From: Pseudomonadota bacterium
GTDB lineage: Bacteria > Desulfobacterota > Desulfovibrionia > Desulfovibrionales > Desulfovibrionaceae
Assembly: GCA_023450535.1 (NCBI GenBank)
Contig: JAEXGX010000146.1
Span: 1-24,760 of the forward strand
Direction of reading: 5' to 3'
Length of the DNA: 24,760 bases
Positions 5,538 through 14,304 of the stretch are shown one piece after another. The translations under genes were made by a program, and so were the position numbers. Position 1 is the first letter of the stretch, and every line of letters begins with the position of its first letter. The notes under the pieces were generated by a model. That model was not told where the DNA came from, ran no database searches, and worked only from the letters and a program-made list of their open reading frames with translations.

Positions 5538-7403
5538 ATGGAAAACAGACTACGCGCGGCGCTTAAGCCCGTTTTTACGGTGCTTGCCGTCTTTCTCGCG
5601 CTTTTTCAGGTGTATACGACCGGCGGCATAGCCATTTTCGATGGTACGCTTCAGAAGGTCGCTCATCTTTCCCTTGTTCTGGCGCTGGTTTTTCTGTGGG
5701 TACCCGTCAGAAAATTCGGCAAGAGCAAAGAACCTTCATGGTTTGTGGTCATGGATATCGTTCTCGCTCTGCTGGCTCTGGGCATAGGTGCGTATTACTT
5801 TCTCAATGCCGGCGCCATACTGGAACGCGTGCGTTACGTGGACCCGGTCACGGATCTTGATATGCTGTTCGGCTGCACTGCGGTTTTGCTCACTATGGAA
5901 GCAACCCGGCGAACGGCGGGAATGCCGCTGGTTATCGTGGGCGTGTGCTTTATTCTGTATGCCCTGTTCGGGCAGGATCTTCCCGGTCCTTTCCGGCATA
6001 GCGGCGTAAGCTTCGATGCCCTTGTCGAACAGCTCTTCCTGGGCACGGACGGTCTGTTCGGGCTTCCTCTGGCTGCTGCTGCCACCATGATCTATGCCTT
6101 CATCATGTTCGGCGCATTTCTTGAGCGCACGGGCATGAGCACGCTGTTTATCGACCTCGCCTGCCTTCTGACCCGCAACGCCAAGGGCGGCCCGGCGAAA
6201 GTGGCCATTTTCGCCAGTGCCCTGTTCGGTTCCATTTCCGGTTCTGCGCCCGCCAATGTATACGGCACGGGTATTTTTACCATCCCGCTCATGAAACGGG
6301 TGGGCTATTCCGCACCTTTTGCCGGAGCCGTGGAAGCCTGCGCCTCCACCGGCGGGCAGCTCATGCCGCCCATCATGGGCGCGGCGGCCTTCATCATGGC
6401 CGATCTCACCGGAGTGGGCTATATGGCGGTGGTCAAGGCAGCCCTGTTGCCTTCCATCCTGTTCTATGCCTCGCTCTGGCTCATGATTCATTTTGAGGCG
6501 GTCAAAAAGAATCTCGGTACTATTCCTCCGGAAGAGGTGCCTGCGGGGAAGTCTGTACTTTCCCGTTTGTACCACATGATCCCGCTGGTCTTTCTCGTAG
6601 CGGTACTGATGATGGGGCGCAGTGTCAACTTCGCGGCCTTTTCCGGCTGCATTGTGGTTGCCGCTGTGGGTCTGTTCAGCCAGAAGACCCGTATCGGCCT
6701 CGCGGCGCTCAAGGATATTGCCGTCTCTTCCGCACGCAACACCCTGATGGTCACGGCCTGTTGCGCCTGCGCGGGCATTGTCGTCGGGGTCATGGGCATA
6801 ACGGGCGGGGGCTTCAAGTTCATCAATCTCATTACGTCCTTTGTAGACGGCAACCTGTTGCTTCTGCTCATCATGCTCATGCTTACCTGCTTTATCGTAG
6901 GCATGGGTGTGCCTACGGCTCCCGCCTATATCATTGTTTCCGTGCTGGCCGCGCCCGCGCTGGTCAAGATGGGGGTTGACCCTCTGGCGGCCAATATGTT
7001 TGTGCTCTATCACGCGGTGCTCTCCGCCATTACTCCGCCCGTCTGTCTTGCAGCCTTTGCCGGGGCGGCCATTGCGGAAGCCGATGCCATGCGCACCGGA
7101 TTTGAAGCCGTAAAACTGGGCGTCATTGCCTTCATCGTGCCATTTTTCTTTGTTTATGAACCGGCGCTGCTGTTGCAGGGCAATACCGCAGTTGTGGCAC
7201 AGGCCTGCGTGACCGCCGCCATCGGCCTGATTGCTCTGGCCGCCGGAATTCAGGGATACCTGCTCCGGATCGTACCCTCATGGCAACGCCTCCTGCTGGT
7301 GGCGGGCGGGTTGATGCTTATCATTCCGGGCCTGCTTACTGACGTGACGGGATTGGGAATATTCGCGGGAATTCTGCTTATCCAGCGCTACACAAGATTC
7401 TGA
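5538..7403 (+). CDS. TRAP transporter permease, fused 4TM/12TM (DctQM-type) for TAXI system
   Basis: A 621-residue integral membrane protein in which the small and large TRAP membrane subunits are fused, the usual form in TAXI systems. Residues about 1-120 contain the hydrophobic helices of the Q-like part. The remainder is the DctM-like transport domain with its conserved glycine/proline-rich loops (FGSISGSAPANVYGTGIFTI; ACASTGGQLMPPIMGAAAF; GMGVPTAPAYIIVSVLAAP). It uses a cation gradient to import substrate handed over by the TAXI binding protein at 3351-4349. ATG 5538 is chosen because AGGAG (5526-5530) precedes it; an ATG at 5502 in the same frame adds a poor leader. The gene ends 30 bp before a bidirectional hairpin terminator. 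Confidence 0.93.
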   Translation: MENRLRAALKPVFTVLAVFLALFQVYTTGGIAIFDGTLQKVAHLSLVLALVFLWVPVRKFGKSKEPSWFVVMDIVLALLALGIGAYYFLNAGAILERVRYVDPVTDLDMLFGCTAVLLTMEATRRTAGMPLVIVGVCFILYALFGQDLPGPFRHSGVSFDALVEQLFLGTDGLFGLPLAAAATMIYAFIMFGAFLERTGMSTLFIDLACLLTRNAKGGPAKVAIFASALFGSISGSAPANVYGTGIFTIPLMKRVGYSAPFAGAVEACASTGGQLMPPIMGAAAFIMADLTGVGYMAVVKAALLPSILFYASLWLMIHFEAVKKNLGTIPPEEVPAGKSVLSRLYHMIPLVFLVAVLMMGRSVNFAAFSGCIVVAAVGLFSQKTRIGLAALKDIAVSSARNTLMVTACCACAGIVVGVMGITGGGFKFINLITSFVDGNLLLLLIMLMLTCFIVGMGVPTAPAYIIVSVLAAPALVKMGVDPLAANMFVLYHAVLSAITPPVCLAAFAGAAIAEADAMRTGFEAVKLGVIAFIVPFFFVYEPALLLQGNTAVVAQACVTAAIGLIALAAGIQGYLLRIVPSWQRLLLVAGGLMLIIPGLLTDVTGLGIFAGILLIQRYTRF

Positions 7404-7432
7404 AAAGAAGCCGGGGTATAGTCGCCCGTGTT

Positions 7433-7472
7433 GCCCGTCATTTCCCCATTGCACAATGGGGAAATGACGGGC
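7433..7472. terminator. Bidirectional terminator between convergent genes
   Basis: GCCCGTCATTTCCCCATTG (7433-7451) and its exact complement (7454-7472) form a 19-bp perfect stem. It lies between the TRAP permease (+, ends 7403) and the sigma-54 activator (-, ends 7477). A TCTATTTTAT stretch follows on the + strand; the minus side has no T-run. Confidence 0.8.
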
Positions 7473-7476
7473 CTGT

Positions 7477-10400
7477 CTATTTTATCCCATATTCCCTCAG
7501 CCTGGTGTAAAGGGTGGAGCGGTTCATTTTCAGGATATCCAGCGCTCCAGACGCTCCATTGATCCTGCCGCCGGTCATGTCCAGCACCATGCGGATATAG
7601 CGTTTTTCCATTTCGGCCAGACTGGGAAAATCGGAAAGCAGGGCAAGGGGATGGGGGCTTGCGCTCTGCCCGGCCGGGGCCGGAGAAGAAGTTTGTATTG
7701 CTTGCACTGTTTCTTCCGGAGCGGGCAGCCCCGGTTCCAGTTCGACCGTCTGCCCGGAGGAGAAAAGCACGGACTGCTCCACGACGTTCTTCAGTTCCCG
7801 TACATTGCCGGGCCAGCGGTAGCCGAGCAGTTTTTCCATATTTTCCCTGGAGAATTTGGTTACGCAGGCGCGGCCATGCCGGCTGGCAAAATAGTGCAGG
7901 TAGTAGAATGCCAGAGCCGTGATGTCTTCCGGCCGTCCACGCAAAGGCGGCACCTGGAGGACTATGCTGCTGATGCGGTAGTACAGGTCGTGCCGGAACG
8001 TTCCTTCAGTCACGGCCTGTTTCAGGTTTCTGTTGGATGCTGCCACAAGCCGGAACTCCACCGATACGGGGCTGGTGCCTCCCACGCGGTAAAATTGCCT
8101 GTTTTCGAGCAGCCGGAGCAGTGTGGCCTGCACCCCTGCGGAGGCTTCCGTAATTTCATCCAGAAAGAGAGTGCCGTTTCTGGCCAGTTCGACAAGGCCG
8201 GGCTTGGCGGACTGGGCCCCGGTGAAGGCGCCTTTCTCATGGCCGAAGAGTTCGCTGGCCAGAAGGTTGTCGGTCATGCCTGCCATGTTCAGGGATATCA
8301 TGGCGCCGGTGCGGCCGCTGCGCTCATGCAGGCGGCGGGCCACCAGTTCCTTGCCCACGCCTGATTCTCCCGCAATGAGGACGGAGGCATCCGTGTCTGC
8401 GATGGCGTCCGCCCTGTCCAGCACGTTTTTCATGGAGGGAGAAGCGCTGATAATCTCCGCATGTTCCGACAGGGATAACTTGCGCCGTTTGGAAGGGATG
8501 GCCGGAGCATTCGGGCCGAACAGGTTCCGGTTCAGAATCTTTCCCGCCAGCTCCCCCAGTTCCTCCAGAATGTCGGTCGTCAGGAGATAGCGGATATCCG
8601 GGTCGTTGAGATGGTCGTGGCAGAGCACATAGTATCCGTCTTGCCCGTCTTCAATGGGAATGCCGATAATCATGCGCCCGCCTTCATTGGGGCGGAGAGG
8701 GTTGAGCGCATAGTCGAATATCTGCGGAGTTCCGTCCTGCACGAGGTGGATAAAATCCTGAAAACTCATGGATTCCAGCTCCGGGGCGTAAGAACCTTCC
8801 GGCCCCGTCGAAGCCAGCAGCCGGGGACTGCTGTCCTGTTTTCCCGGAGCGAAGAGAAAGCCGTAGGCCGCGCCCAGGATATGGCACGACGATATGAGCA
8901 TATTCAGCGCAAAGGTTGTTCCGTCGGCGCAGGGCGGGATATTCTGCAGGTTGTCCCGGTACAGGGTCAGAAGTTTTTTCGCGGAGAGTCCGTCATGTTC
9001 CCTATCCCTGAAATGGGAAGGGATCAGTTCTTCCAGCTCTCTGGACCAGAAATACCGCAAATCGTCGTGCTGGGGCCAGGCATGCAGGGCATGGACAACG
9101 GCTCTTTTTTTGTCAGCGTCAAGATAGAGGGCGGCCAGACGCAGATGGGTCTTGCTCTGTTCCAGAACGCTGACCCCGTGCAGTTCTTTCAGGCTTTTTT
9201 TAAAAAGAGCAGCAGCTTCTTCTGTTCGTTGAGCATCCCGGCGGAGTTCACCCAGAACCCGGTATGCGATGCCTTTGAGCAGGCGGCTGGGGCCGCGCAG
9301 ACAGTGTTTGATCTCCCCTGCAAGATCGTAACAGGGCAGAGGGGGATAGCCGTGCCGGTGGAAGGCGTAGAGAAGATCCAGTACAACGCAGCTCATGTAC
9401 AGAGGTCTTTCATAGTTCTGTTGGCGGGCGGTTTCCGCAGCGGAACGGAAAATATGGTAGGCGTTGTCAATGCGGCCGCTGAGCAGATGGTAGTAAGCGA
9501 GATGGCGGGAGTTGGTCATCCAGCTCACGATATCGTTGCGCGGGGATATGCCGGACTGTGCCGTATCCAGATGCTCCAGTGCGTTTTCCAGTTTTCCCGT
9601 GCGCAGGAAACAGCCCGCCAGTTGCCCGCGTATGGTGCGCGCGAGCTGATTGTCATGGCGGGGAGAAAACTGGCGCAGGCGGTACTGCAACTGATGTTCC
9701 GAAAACTCGAACAGGCCGAGATTGAAGGCGGAAAAGCACCAATGGCGCAGGCAGAACAGTTCCAGCATGGTCTGGCCGTCCTTGCGCAATTGGGGGCTGG
9801 CAAGCTGGAATTCCCGCATGGCTTCACGGTACTCGCCTTCCATGAAGTGCCAGATGCCGAAGTAGGGTGAAGCGTTCAGCAAGTCCTCCGGATCGGCCGT
9901 GGCGAGCAGTTCGTTCCGTCCGTGGTGCATGACTGCGTGACGGCGGGCGCTGTTGTGCCCGGAATGATTGCACATATTCGTGGCCCCTGTCATCAGCTCA
10001 AAGAAGGCCGCAAGCTTTCTGTCTCCCTCCAGTTTTGCCAGCCCGCAGGCCCGGAGGAAGATCAGCGCCGGAGAAGGGGTCTGGCAGCCGCAGCCCACCA
10101 GCAGAGGGAAGAGTCGGGAACAGAGGGAAAGGTAGCGGCGCACAAAGCCGGGGGTTGCCCTGTCCACATGAAGGCCCAGCAGACAGCGCATGGCGAGCAG
10201 GGTGAGCGTGTTGATACTTTCCGGCCCGACTTTGCCCTGAAGCCTGTCCGCCAGAAGGAACAGCGTTTCCACCGCTTCCAGTTCCCGTCCGCAGGCCGCC
10301 AGATGCAGGCTTTCAAAGAAAAGCCCTTTGTCCCCATTCAACCCGGTAAAAAGGCGGATGGCGCCCGCCGAACAGGACAGGCGGGAAAACAGGGATATGC

Positions 10401-10578
10401 GCCGGGGCATATTTTCTCCGGGCAGGTCTCCTCCATAAAGGTAGTCGGCCAGCCAATCCTGCTCGGGGGTGCCCGTCAGTTCTGAAAGCGCGCGGGGAGA
10501 AGGTAGCGCTCCCAACAGAGAACAAAACACCTGTCTTACGGTTTCCCCGTGGCGGGCCAGTAATTCTTTTTGCGTCAT
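7477..10578 (-). CDS. Sigma-54-dependent transcriptional activator with long helical N-terminal region
   Basis: A 1033-residue regulator, about twice the usual length. Residues about 1-550 are alpha-helical with TPR-like repeats, and about 550-690 look like a GAF-type sensor. The central AAA+ domain (about 701-950) has Walker A GESGVGKE (737-744), the sigma-54 contact loop GAFTGA (783-788), Walker B GTLFLDE (802-808) and RWPGNVRELKN. A Fis-type helix-turn-helix occupies the last 40 residues (ALDILKMNRSTLYTRLREYG). There is no receiver domain, so it probably senses a ligand directly rather than a histidine kinase. ATG 10578 is preferred, with GAGGA just upstream; an in-frame ATG at 10611 lacks a ribosome-binding site. 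It is divergent from the redox/TRAP operon, which has a -24/-12-like promoter, and so is its likely activator. Confidence 0.92.
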   Translation of the reverse strand: MTQKELLARHGETVRQVFCSLLGALPSPRALSELTGTPEQDWLADYLYGGDLPGENMPRRISLFSRLSCSAGAIRLFTGLNGDKGLFFESLHLAACGRELEAVETLFLLADRLQGKVGPESINTLTLLAMRCLLGLHVDRATPGFVRRYLSLCSRLFPLLVGCGCQTPSPALIFLRACGLAKLEGDRKLAAFFELMTGATNMCNHSGHNSARRHAVMHHGRNELLATADPEDLLNASPYFGIWHFMEGEYREAMREFQLASPQLRKDGQTMLELFCLRHWCFSAFNLGLFEFSEHQLQYRLRQFSPRHDNQLARTIRGQLAGCFLRTGKLENALEHLDTAQSGISPRNDIVSWMTNSRHLAYYHLLSGRIDNAYHIFRSAAETARQQNYERPLYMSCVVLDLLYAFHRHGYPPLPCYDLAGEIKHCLRGPSRLLKGIAYRVLGELRRDAQRTEEAAALFKKSLKELHGVSVLEQSKTHLRLAALYLDADKKRAVVHALHAWPQHDDLRYFWSRELEELIPSHFRDREHDGLSAKKLLTLYRDNLQNIPPCADGTTFALNMLISSCHILGAAYGFLFAPGKQDSSPRLLASTGPEGSYAPELESMSFQDFIHLVQDGTPQIFDYALNPLRPNEGGRMIIGIPIEDGQDGYYVLCHDHLNDPDIRYLLTTDILEELGELAGKILNRNLFGPNAPAIPSKRRKLSLSEHAEIISASPSMKNVLDRADAIADTDASVLIAGESGVGKELVARRLHERSGRTGAMISLNMAGMTDNLLASELFGHEKGAFTGAQSAKPGLVELARNGTLFLDEITEASAGVQATLLRLLENRQFYRVGGTSPVSVEFRLVAASNRNLKQAVTEGTFRHDLYYRISSIVLQVPPLRGRPEDITALAFYYLHYFASRHGRACVTKFSRENMEKLLGYRWPGNVRELKNVVEQSVLFSSGQTVELEPGLPAPEETVQAIQTSSPAPAGQSASPHPLALLSDFPSLAEMEKRYIRMVLDMTGGRINGASGALDILKMNRSTLYTRLREYGIK

Positions 10579-10662
10579 GTCGTCCTCGCTGGGCGTATGT
10601 CCTGAAATCATACAATAAGGATTATTATTTTTGTTAATAAAAACAAGATAAAAAATAGTCAG

Positions 10663-10668
10663 ATTATA
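10663..10668 (-). promoter_or_regulatory. Candidate -10 element for the sigma-54 activator gene
   Basis: A perfect TATAAT on the minus strand lies in a very AT-rich stretch (10620-10670), about 85 bp before ATG 10578. No good -35 hexamer is found at normal spacing, so this is tentative. Confidence 0.25.
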
Positions 10669-10786
10669 TTTTGCTGTATGGTTTAAGGATATAATTCAAA
10701 GTTTGTGTCCGTATACAGGACGAACTCTTTCGCTTCTGACCGCAGACTCAAGAAAAAACGCTGGAAAATGAAAGGGCTGTCTTACA

Positions 10787-10801
10787 TGGCATGTTCTTTG
10801 A
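10787..10801 (+). promoter_or_regulatory. Sigma-54 (-24/-12)-like promoter for the redox/TRAP operon
   Basis: TGGCATGTTCTTTGA matches the consensus TGGCAC-N5-TTGC closely: the -24 GG is intact and the -12 element reads TTGA instead of TTGC. It lies 67 bp before the first gene of the operon and directly opposite a sigma-54 activator gene. An imperfect dyad GTCC-N7-GGAC at 10707-10721, about 66 bp upstream, is a possible enhancer site. Confidence 0.6.
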
Positions 10802-10868
10802 TTAACGCCCCATATCCGCCTTCAAAAAAGAATTTTTTAAGCCGCATTATCGCTTCAAGGAGAACAGT

Positions 10869-12503
10869 ATGATCAATGCCATTGATTCCCGGCTTTGCAC
10901 AGGCTGCGGAACGTGCACCAAAACCTGTCCGCTGGATGTGTTCCGCCTGGACACGGAACAGCAGGAAATATCTCCCTGTATGTCCGCCTGTCCGGCGGGA
11001 GTGGATATCCGCAGGAACAACTATCTGATCCAGCAGGGCAGGCTTGCCGAAGCGGCGGAAAATTTCCGCAGGGTCCATCCCTTCCCCGCCATTACGGGAC
11101 GGGTGTGCTTTCACCCTTGCGAGAGCAAATGTTCCCGCGCCGCAGTGGACTCTGCGGTGAACATTAACGCCGTGGAACAATTCCTTGGCGACTTTGACAG
11201 GAATAGCGACGTGCCCCGTCCGGTGCAGCGCCATCTGGAAAAGGTCGCGGTTGTGGGCGCCGGGCCTGCGGGACTGTCCTGTGCCTGGTTTCTGGCAGAA
11301 AAGGGATACCCTGTCATGGTGTTTGAAGCCATGCCCGAAGCGGGCGGCATGCTCCGTTACGGTATTCCGGCCTATCGGCTGCCCGACGAAATAGTGCTGG
11401 ATCAGGTGAAGCGCCTGGAAGGCATGGGCGTGGCGTTCCGGTTCAATACCCGTATTGGCAGATATGCCGATATTTCTCTGGACGAGCTGAAGAAACGCGG
11501 CTTCAAGGCCGTCATGCTGGCTCCCGGCACTACGGCCAGTCGCAGGCTGTCTCTGGAGGGATGTGAATTGCCCGGCGTTTGCTGGGGGCTGGAATTCCTC
11601 CGGGCCATCCGTTCCGGAGAGGCCCCGGTTGTGCGCGGTACGGTACTGGTTGTCGGCGGCGGCGACGTGGCTGTGGATACCGCCATTTCCGCCCGGAAGC
11701 TGGGCGCGGAACAGGTGCATATGATCTGCCTGGAAGACGCGGAACATATGCCTGCCTATCCGCACAATCAGGCCGACGCCCGGGAAGAGGGCATAGTGTT
11801 CCATTGCGGATTCGGCCCTGTCCGCATCACGGGCCGGGACAGGGTGGAGGGCATGGAATTTATGCGCTGTCTTTCCGTAACCGATGCCGAAGGGCGCTTT
11901 CATCCCGTTTTTGCCGCAAGGGACACGATGGCCCTGAAAGCCGATGCGGTCATCTTCGCCGTAGGGCAGGTTGCCGAACTGGAGGGCTTTGCGGGCAATG
12001 TGGCTGTGGAGCGCGGGTGCATCGTGACCGATCCGTTGAGCATGGCTTCTTCTGCCTGGGGCATATTTGCCGCAGGCGACGCAGCCACCGGCCCGGCTTC
12101 TGTGGTGCAGGCCATTGCCGGCGGGCGGGAGGCCGCAGAGTCCATAGACCGCATGCTCACAGGCGCGGATATGTCCGGACGCCGCGGTCGGAAGCGCCCG
12201 GTGGTGGCGGAAGACCGGCTTCCCTGCAAGGATATCCAGTCGGTGCCCCGCAATGAGCGCCGCAGAGCGGCCTCCGGCGATCCGTTCGGGGAAAGGCACA
12301 TCGGGTTGGACATGGAAGCCGGATTTACGGAAGCGCTCCGGTGCATGACCTGTGGCAGCCGCTCTCTGGTCAGCTACACGGACGACTGCATGACTTGCTA
12401 CAACTGTGAACTGCACTGCCCCAGCGGGGCCATTTATGTGCATCCCTTCAAAGAACGTTTCGCCCGCACCCTCGACCAGGTCAAAGCCGTTCCGCAGGAA
12501 TGA
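10869..12503 (+). CDS. GltD-like NAD(P)H oxidoreductase with N- and C-terminal 4Fe-4S domains
   Basis: A 544-residue cytoplasmic protein. Residues 10-20 hold a ferredoxin motif (C10-x2-C13-x2-C16-x3-C20-P). Residues 37-88 carry the GltD-type Fe-S cysteines (C37, C41, C80, C84, C88; GRVCFHPCESKC). The FAD dinucleotide loop VVGAGPAGLS starts near residue 128 and the NAD(P) loop VVGGGDVAVD near 260, with the family motif GGMLRYGIPAYRLP between. The C-terminus adds C492-x2-C495 and another cluster motif, C507-x2-C510-x2-C513-x3-C517-P. Typical glutamate synthase small subunits lack these end domains. No glutamate synthase large subunit is nearby. It probably passes NAD(P)H electrons through its clusters to the flavoprotein encoded 13 bp downstream. 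AAGGAG precedes the ATG by 6 bp. The electron-flow direction is inferred. Confidence 0.88.
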   Translation: MINAIDSRLCTGCGTCTKTCPLDVFRLDTEQQEISPCMSACPAGVDIRRNNYLIQQGRLAEAAENFRRVHPFPAITGRVCFHPCESKCSRAAVDSAVNINAVEQFLGDFDRNSDVPRPVQRHLEKVAVVGAGPAGLSCAWFLAEKGYPVMVFEAMPEAGGMLRYGIPAYRLPDEIVLDQVKRLEGMGVAFRFNTRIGRYADISLDELKKRGFKAVMLAPGTTASRRLSLEGCELPGVCWGLEFLRAIRSGEAPVVRGTVLVVGGGDVAVDTAISARKLGAEQVHMICLEDAEHMPAYPHNQADAREEGIVFHCGFGPVRITGRDRVEGMEFMRCLSVTDAEGRFHPVFAARDTMALKADAVIFAVGQVAELEGFAGNVAVERGCIVTDPLSMASSAWGIFAAGDAATGPASVVQAIAGGREAAESIDRMLTGADMSGRRGRKRPVVAEDRLPCKDIQSVPRNERRRAASGDPFGERHIGLDMEAGFTEALRCMTCGSRSLVSYTDDCMTCYNCELHCPSGAIYVHPFKERFARTLDQVKAVPQE

Positions 12504-12516
12504 TAAGGAGATATTC

Positions 12517-14250
12517 ATGGCAAAGCATCATGGTTACGAATACGCCACAGACGTACTGGTCGTTGGATGCGGCTTCAGCGGCATGTGGGCTGCGAAAAGA
12601 GCGAAGGAATGCCGTTGCGATGTGCTTGTGGTGGACAAGGGGCCGCGCGACTGGGGCGGACTCGGCGGCTTGTCGGGCGGTGATATGATCGTCAGGCAGC
12701 CCGACATGAAACTCGAGGATCTGCTGGCAGACCTCGTCTATTACTACGACGGCCTTGCGGATCAGGATATTCTTGCGAAGATCCTGCGGGAATCCTACGA
12801 TCGTTTTCAGGATTTCGAGAGCTGGGGGCACAAGTTCAAAAGAAACGAGGCGGGGGAGCTTTGTTTCATTCCCCAGCGCGCCCTCGACCATATCCGCTAT
12901 TATTACTATCACCCCTACGGCATGGGCGGCATTGAAAAAGCCCGCCTGCTTCGTGAACATTGCCAGAACCTCGGGGTCCGCCGTCTCGGGCGCACAGTCA
13001 TTACCGATATCATTAGCGACGGCGATCGCGTCACCGGCGCGGCGGGCTTTCATACCCAGAGCGGCGTGCCTGTGTATATCCGCGCCCGCGCGGTGGTTCT
13101 CGCCACAAACACCGGCGGCTGGAAACCTTCCTATCATCAGAACACCCCGGCCAGTGAAGGCGTCTCTCTTGCCTGGAATGCCGGTTGCGCCATGCGCAAC
13201 TTCGAGTTCTGGAAAGTCTGGAATGTTCCGGTGGACTTCGCCTGGGAAGGGCAGACCGGCCTTCTGCCCAAGGGCGCGCGTTTTCTGAACAGCAAAGGCG
13301 AGGATTTCATGGGGAAATATTCGCCGAAGTTCGGCTCCAAGGCCGACCCGCACTACAATACGCGCGGCATGGTCTGCGAGGTGCGCGCCGGTAACGGCCC
13401 CATCACCTTTGACTGTAGCCAAATGAAACCCGAAGATGTGGAAACCATGCGCCCCACGGCGGGCTGGATGGGAATCAACGACAGAAAACTGCGTGAACTG
13501 GGCATTGATTTCTTCGGTCAGCAACTGGAATGGATGCCGCAGGTACGCCACACCTATGGCGGTATTGTGGCCGATTTGGACGGTGCTACCGCTGTTCCCG
13601 GCCTGTTTGCCGCAGGTCTGGCCCGCAACCCCGATCCTGGCGTGTATATGGGCGGATGGGCCACCTGCATCACCTCCACGACCGGATACAGCACCGGAGA
13701 GGCGGCGGCTCACTATGTAGCAGGGCACGAAGCGGGCGTTTTTGATGAAGTCCTCGCGGAAAAAAAGGTGCGCGTCTATACCGACCTGCTCGGCAAGGAC
13801 GGCATCCTGCCCAAATCCATTATCTCCGATATGCGCGAAGTCATGAGCGCCCCGGATATCGCCCTCATGAAGACCGGCAGGGGGCTTACCCGCGGGCTGG
13901 AACATGTGGAAGAGATCAGGGAGGAGTTCATGCCCCGTCTCGGCGCTTCCGATCCCCATCAACTGGCCAAGCTCTTTGAGGCGACCTCGACCATCCTTCT
14001 GACCGAGCTGTGCCTCCGGGCCGCTATTATGCGCAAGGAATCACGCGCCGGGCATTACCGCGAGGATTATCCCGAACGGGACAACACACACTGGTTGAAA
14101 TGGATAGAGCAGAAACAGGTCGACGGAAGGCATCAGATGTACACGGTGCCTGTTCCCTACGAGGGATACGCCATCAAGCCCGGCAAATGCTATATGGATA
14201 ATTTCAAGTGGCCTCATTCATTAAAAGATAAAACATGCGTCTCAGCCTGA
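12517..14250 (+). CDS. FAD-dependent oxidoreductase, AprA / fumarate-reductase flavoprotein family
   Basis: A 577-residue soluble flavoprotein without signal peptide. An N-terminal FAD-binding loop (VVGCGFSGM, GxGxxG at 17-22) is followed by the capping domain. Then comes H345-TYGGI and the GLFAAGLARNPDPGVYMGGW segment that closes the FAD site. A helical C-terminal domain contains ESR-x2-H-x-R (S509-R515) followed by EDYPERD, as in adenylylsulfate reductase alpha and fumarate reductase flavoproteins. There is no AprB, no sulfate adenylyltransferase and no membrane anchor nearby; the partner is presumably the Fe-S/GltD-like protein just upstream. Start ATG 12517 has AAGGAG at 12505-12510. With the TRAP genes downstream, it is best read as a reductase or dehydrogenase for an imported organic acid. 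Not the genuine APS reductase, judging from context. Confidence 0.87.
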   Translation: MAKHHGYEYATDVLVVGCGFSGMWAAKRAKECRCDVLVVDKGPRDWGGLGGLSGGDMIVRQPDMKLEDLLADLVYYYDGLADQDILAKILRESYDRFQDFESWGHKFKRNEAGELCFIPQRALDHIRYYYYHPYGMGGIEKARLLREHCQNLGVRRLGRTVITDIISDGDRVTGAAGFHTQSGVPVYIRARAVVLATNTGGWKPSYHQNTPASEGVSLAWNAGCAMRNFEFWKVWNVPVDFAWEGQTGLLPKGARFLNSKGEDFMGKYSPKFGSKADPHYNTRGMVCEVRAGNGPITFDCSQMKPEDVETMRPTAGWMGINDRKLRELGIDFFGQQLEWMPQVRHTYGGIVADLDGATAVPGLFAAGLARNPDPGVYMGGWATCITSTTGYSTGEAAAHYVAGHEAGVFDEVLAEKKVRVYTDLLGKDGILPKSIISDMREVMSAPDIALMKTGRGLTRGLEHVEEIREEFMPRLGASDPHQLAKLFEATSTILLTELCLRAAIMRKESRAGHYREDYPERDNTHWLKWIEQKQVDGRHQMYTVPVPYEGYAIKPGKCYMDNFKWPHSLKDKTCVSA

Positions 14251-14304
14251 TTCCCCGGCGTTTGCCTCAAAGTCTGTCCTCATCATCCGCCCAAGGAGCA
14301 AAGT

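Noticed and set aside
8611..9870. 419-codon + strand frame opposite the sigma-54 activator
   Set aside because: Antisense shadow of the N-terminal part of the activator; no ribosome-binding site or domain.
10782..12518. 578-codon minus-strand frame opposite the GltD-like gene
   Set aside because: Antisense shadow of a clear Fe-S/FAD gene in GC-rich DNA; no motif of its own.
12481..13962. 493-codon minus-strand frame opposite the AprA-like gene
   Set aside because: Antisense shadow; the + strand protein has conserved FAD and family motifs.
12517..14250. Genuine APS reductase alpha subunit (aprA)
   Set aside because: No aprB, sat or qmo-like neighbours; instead paired with a GltD-like protein and TRAP genes, so only family-level similarity is claimed.
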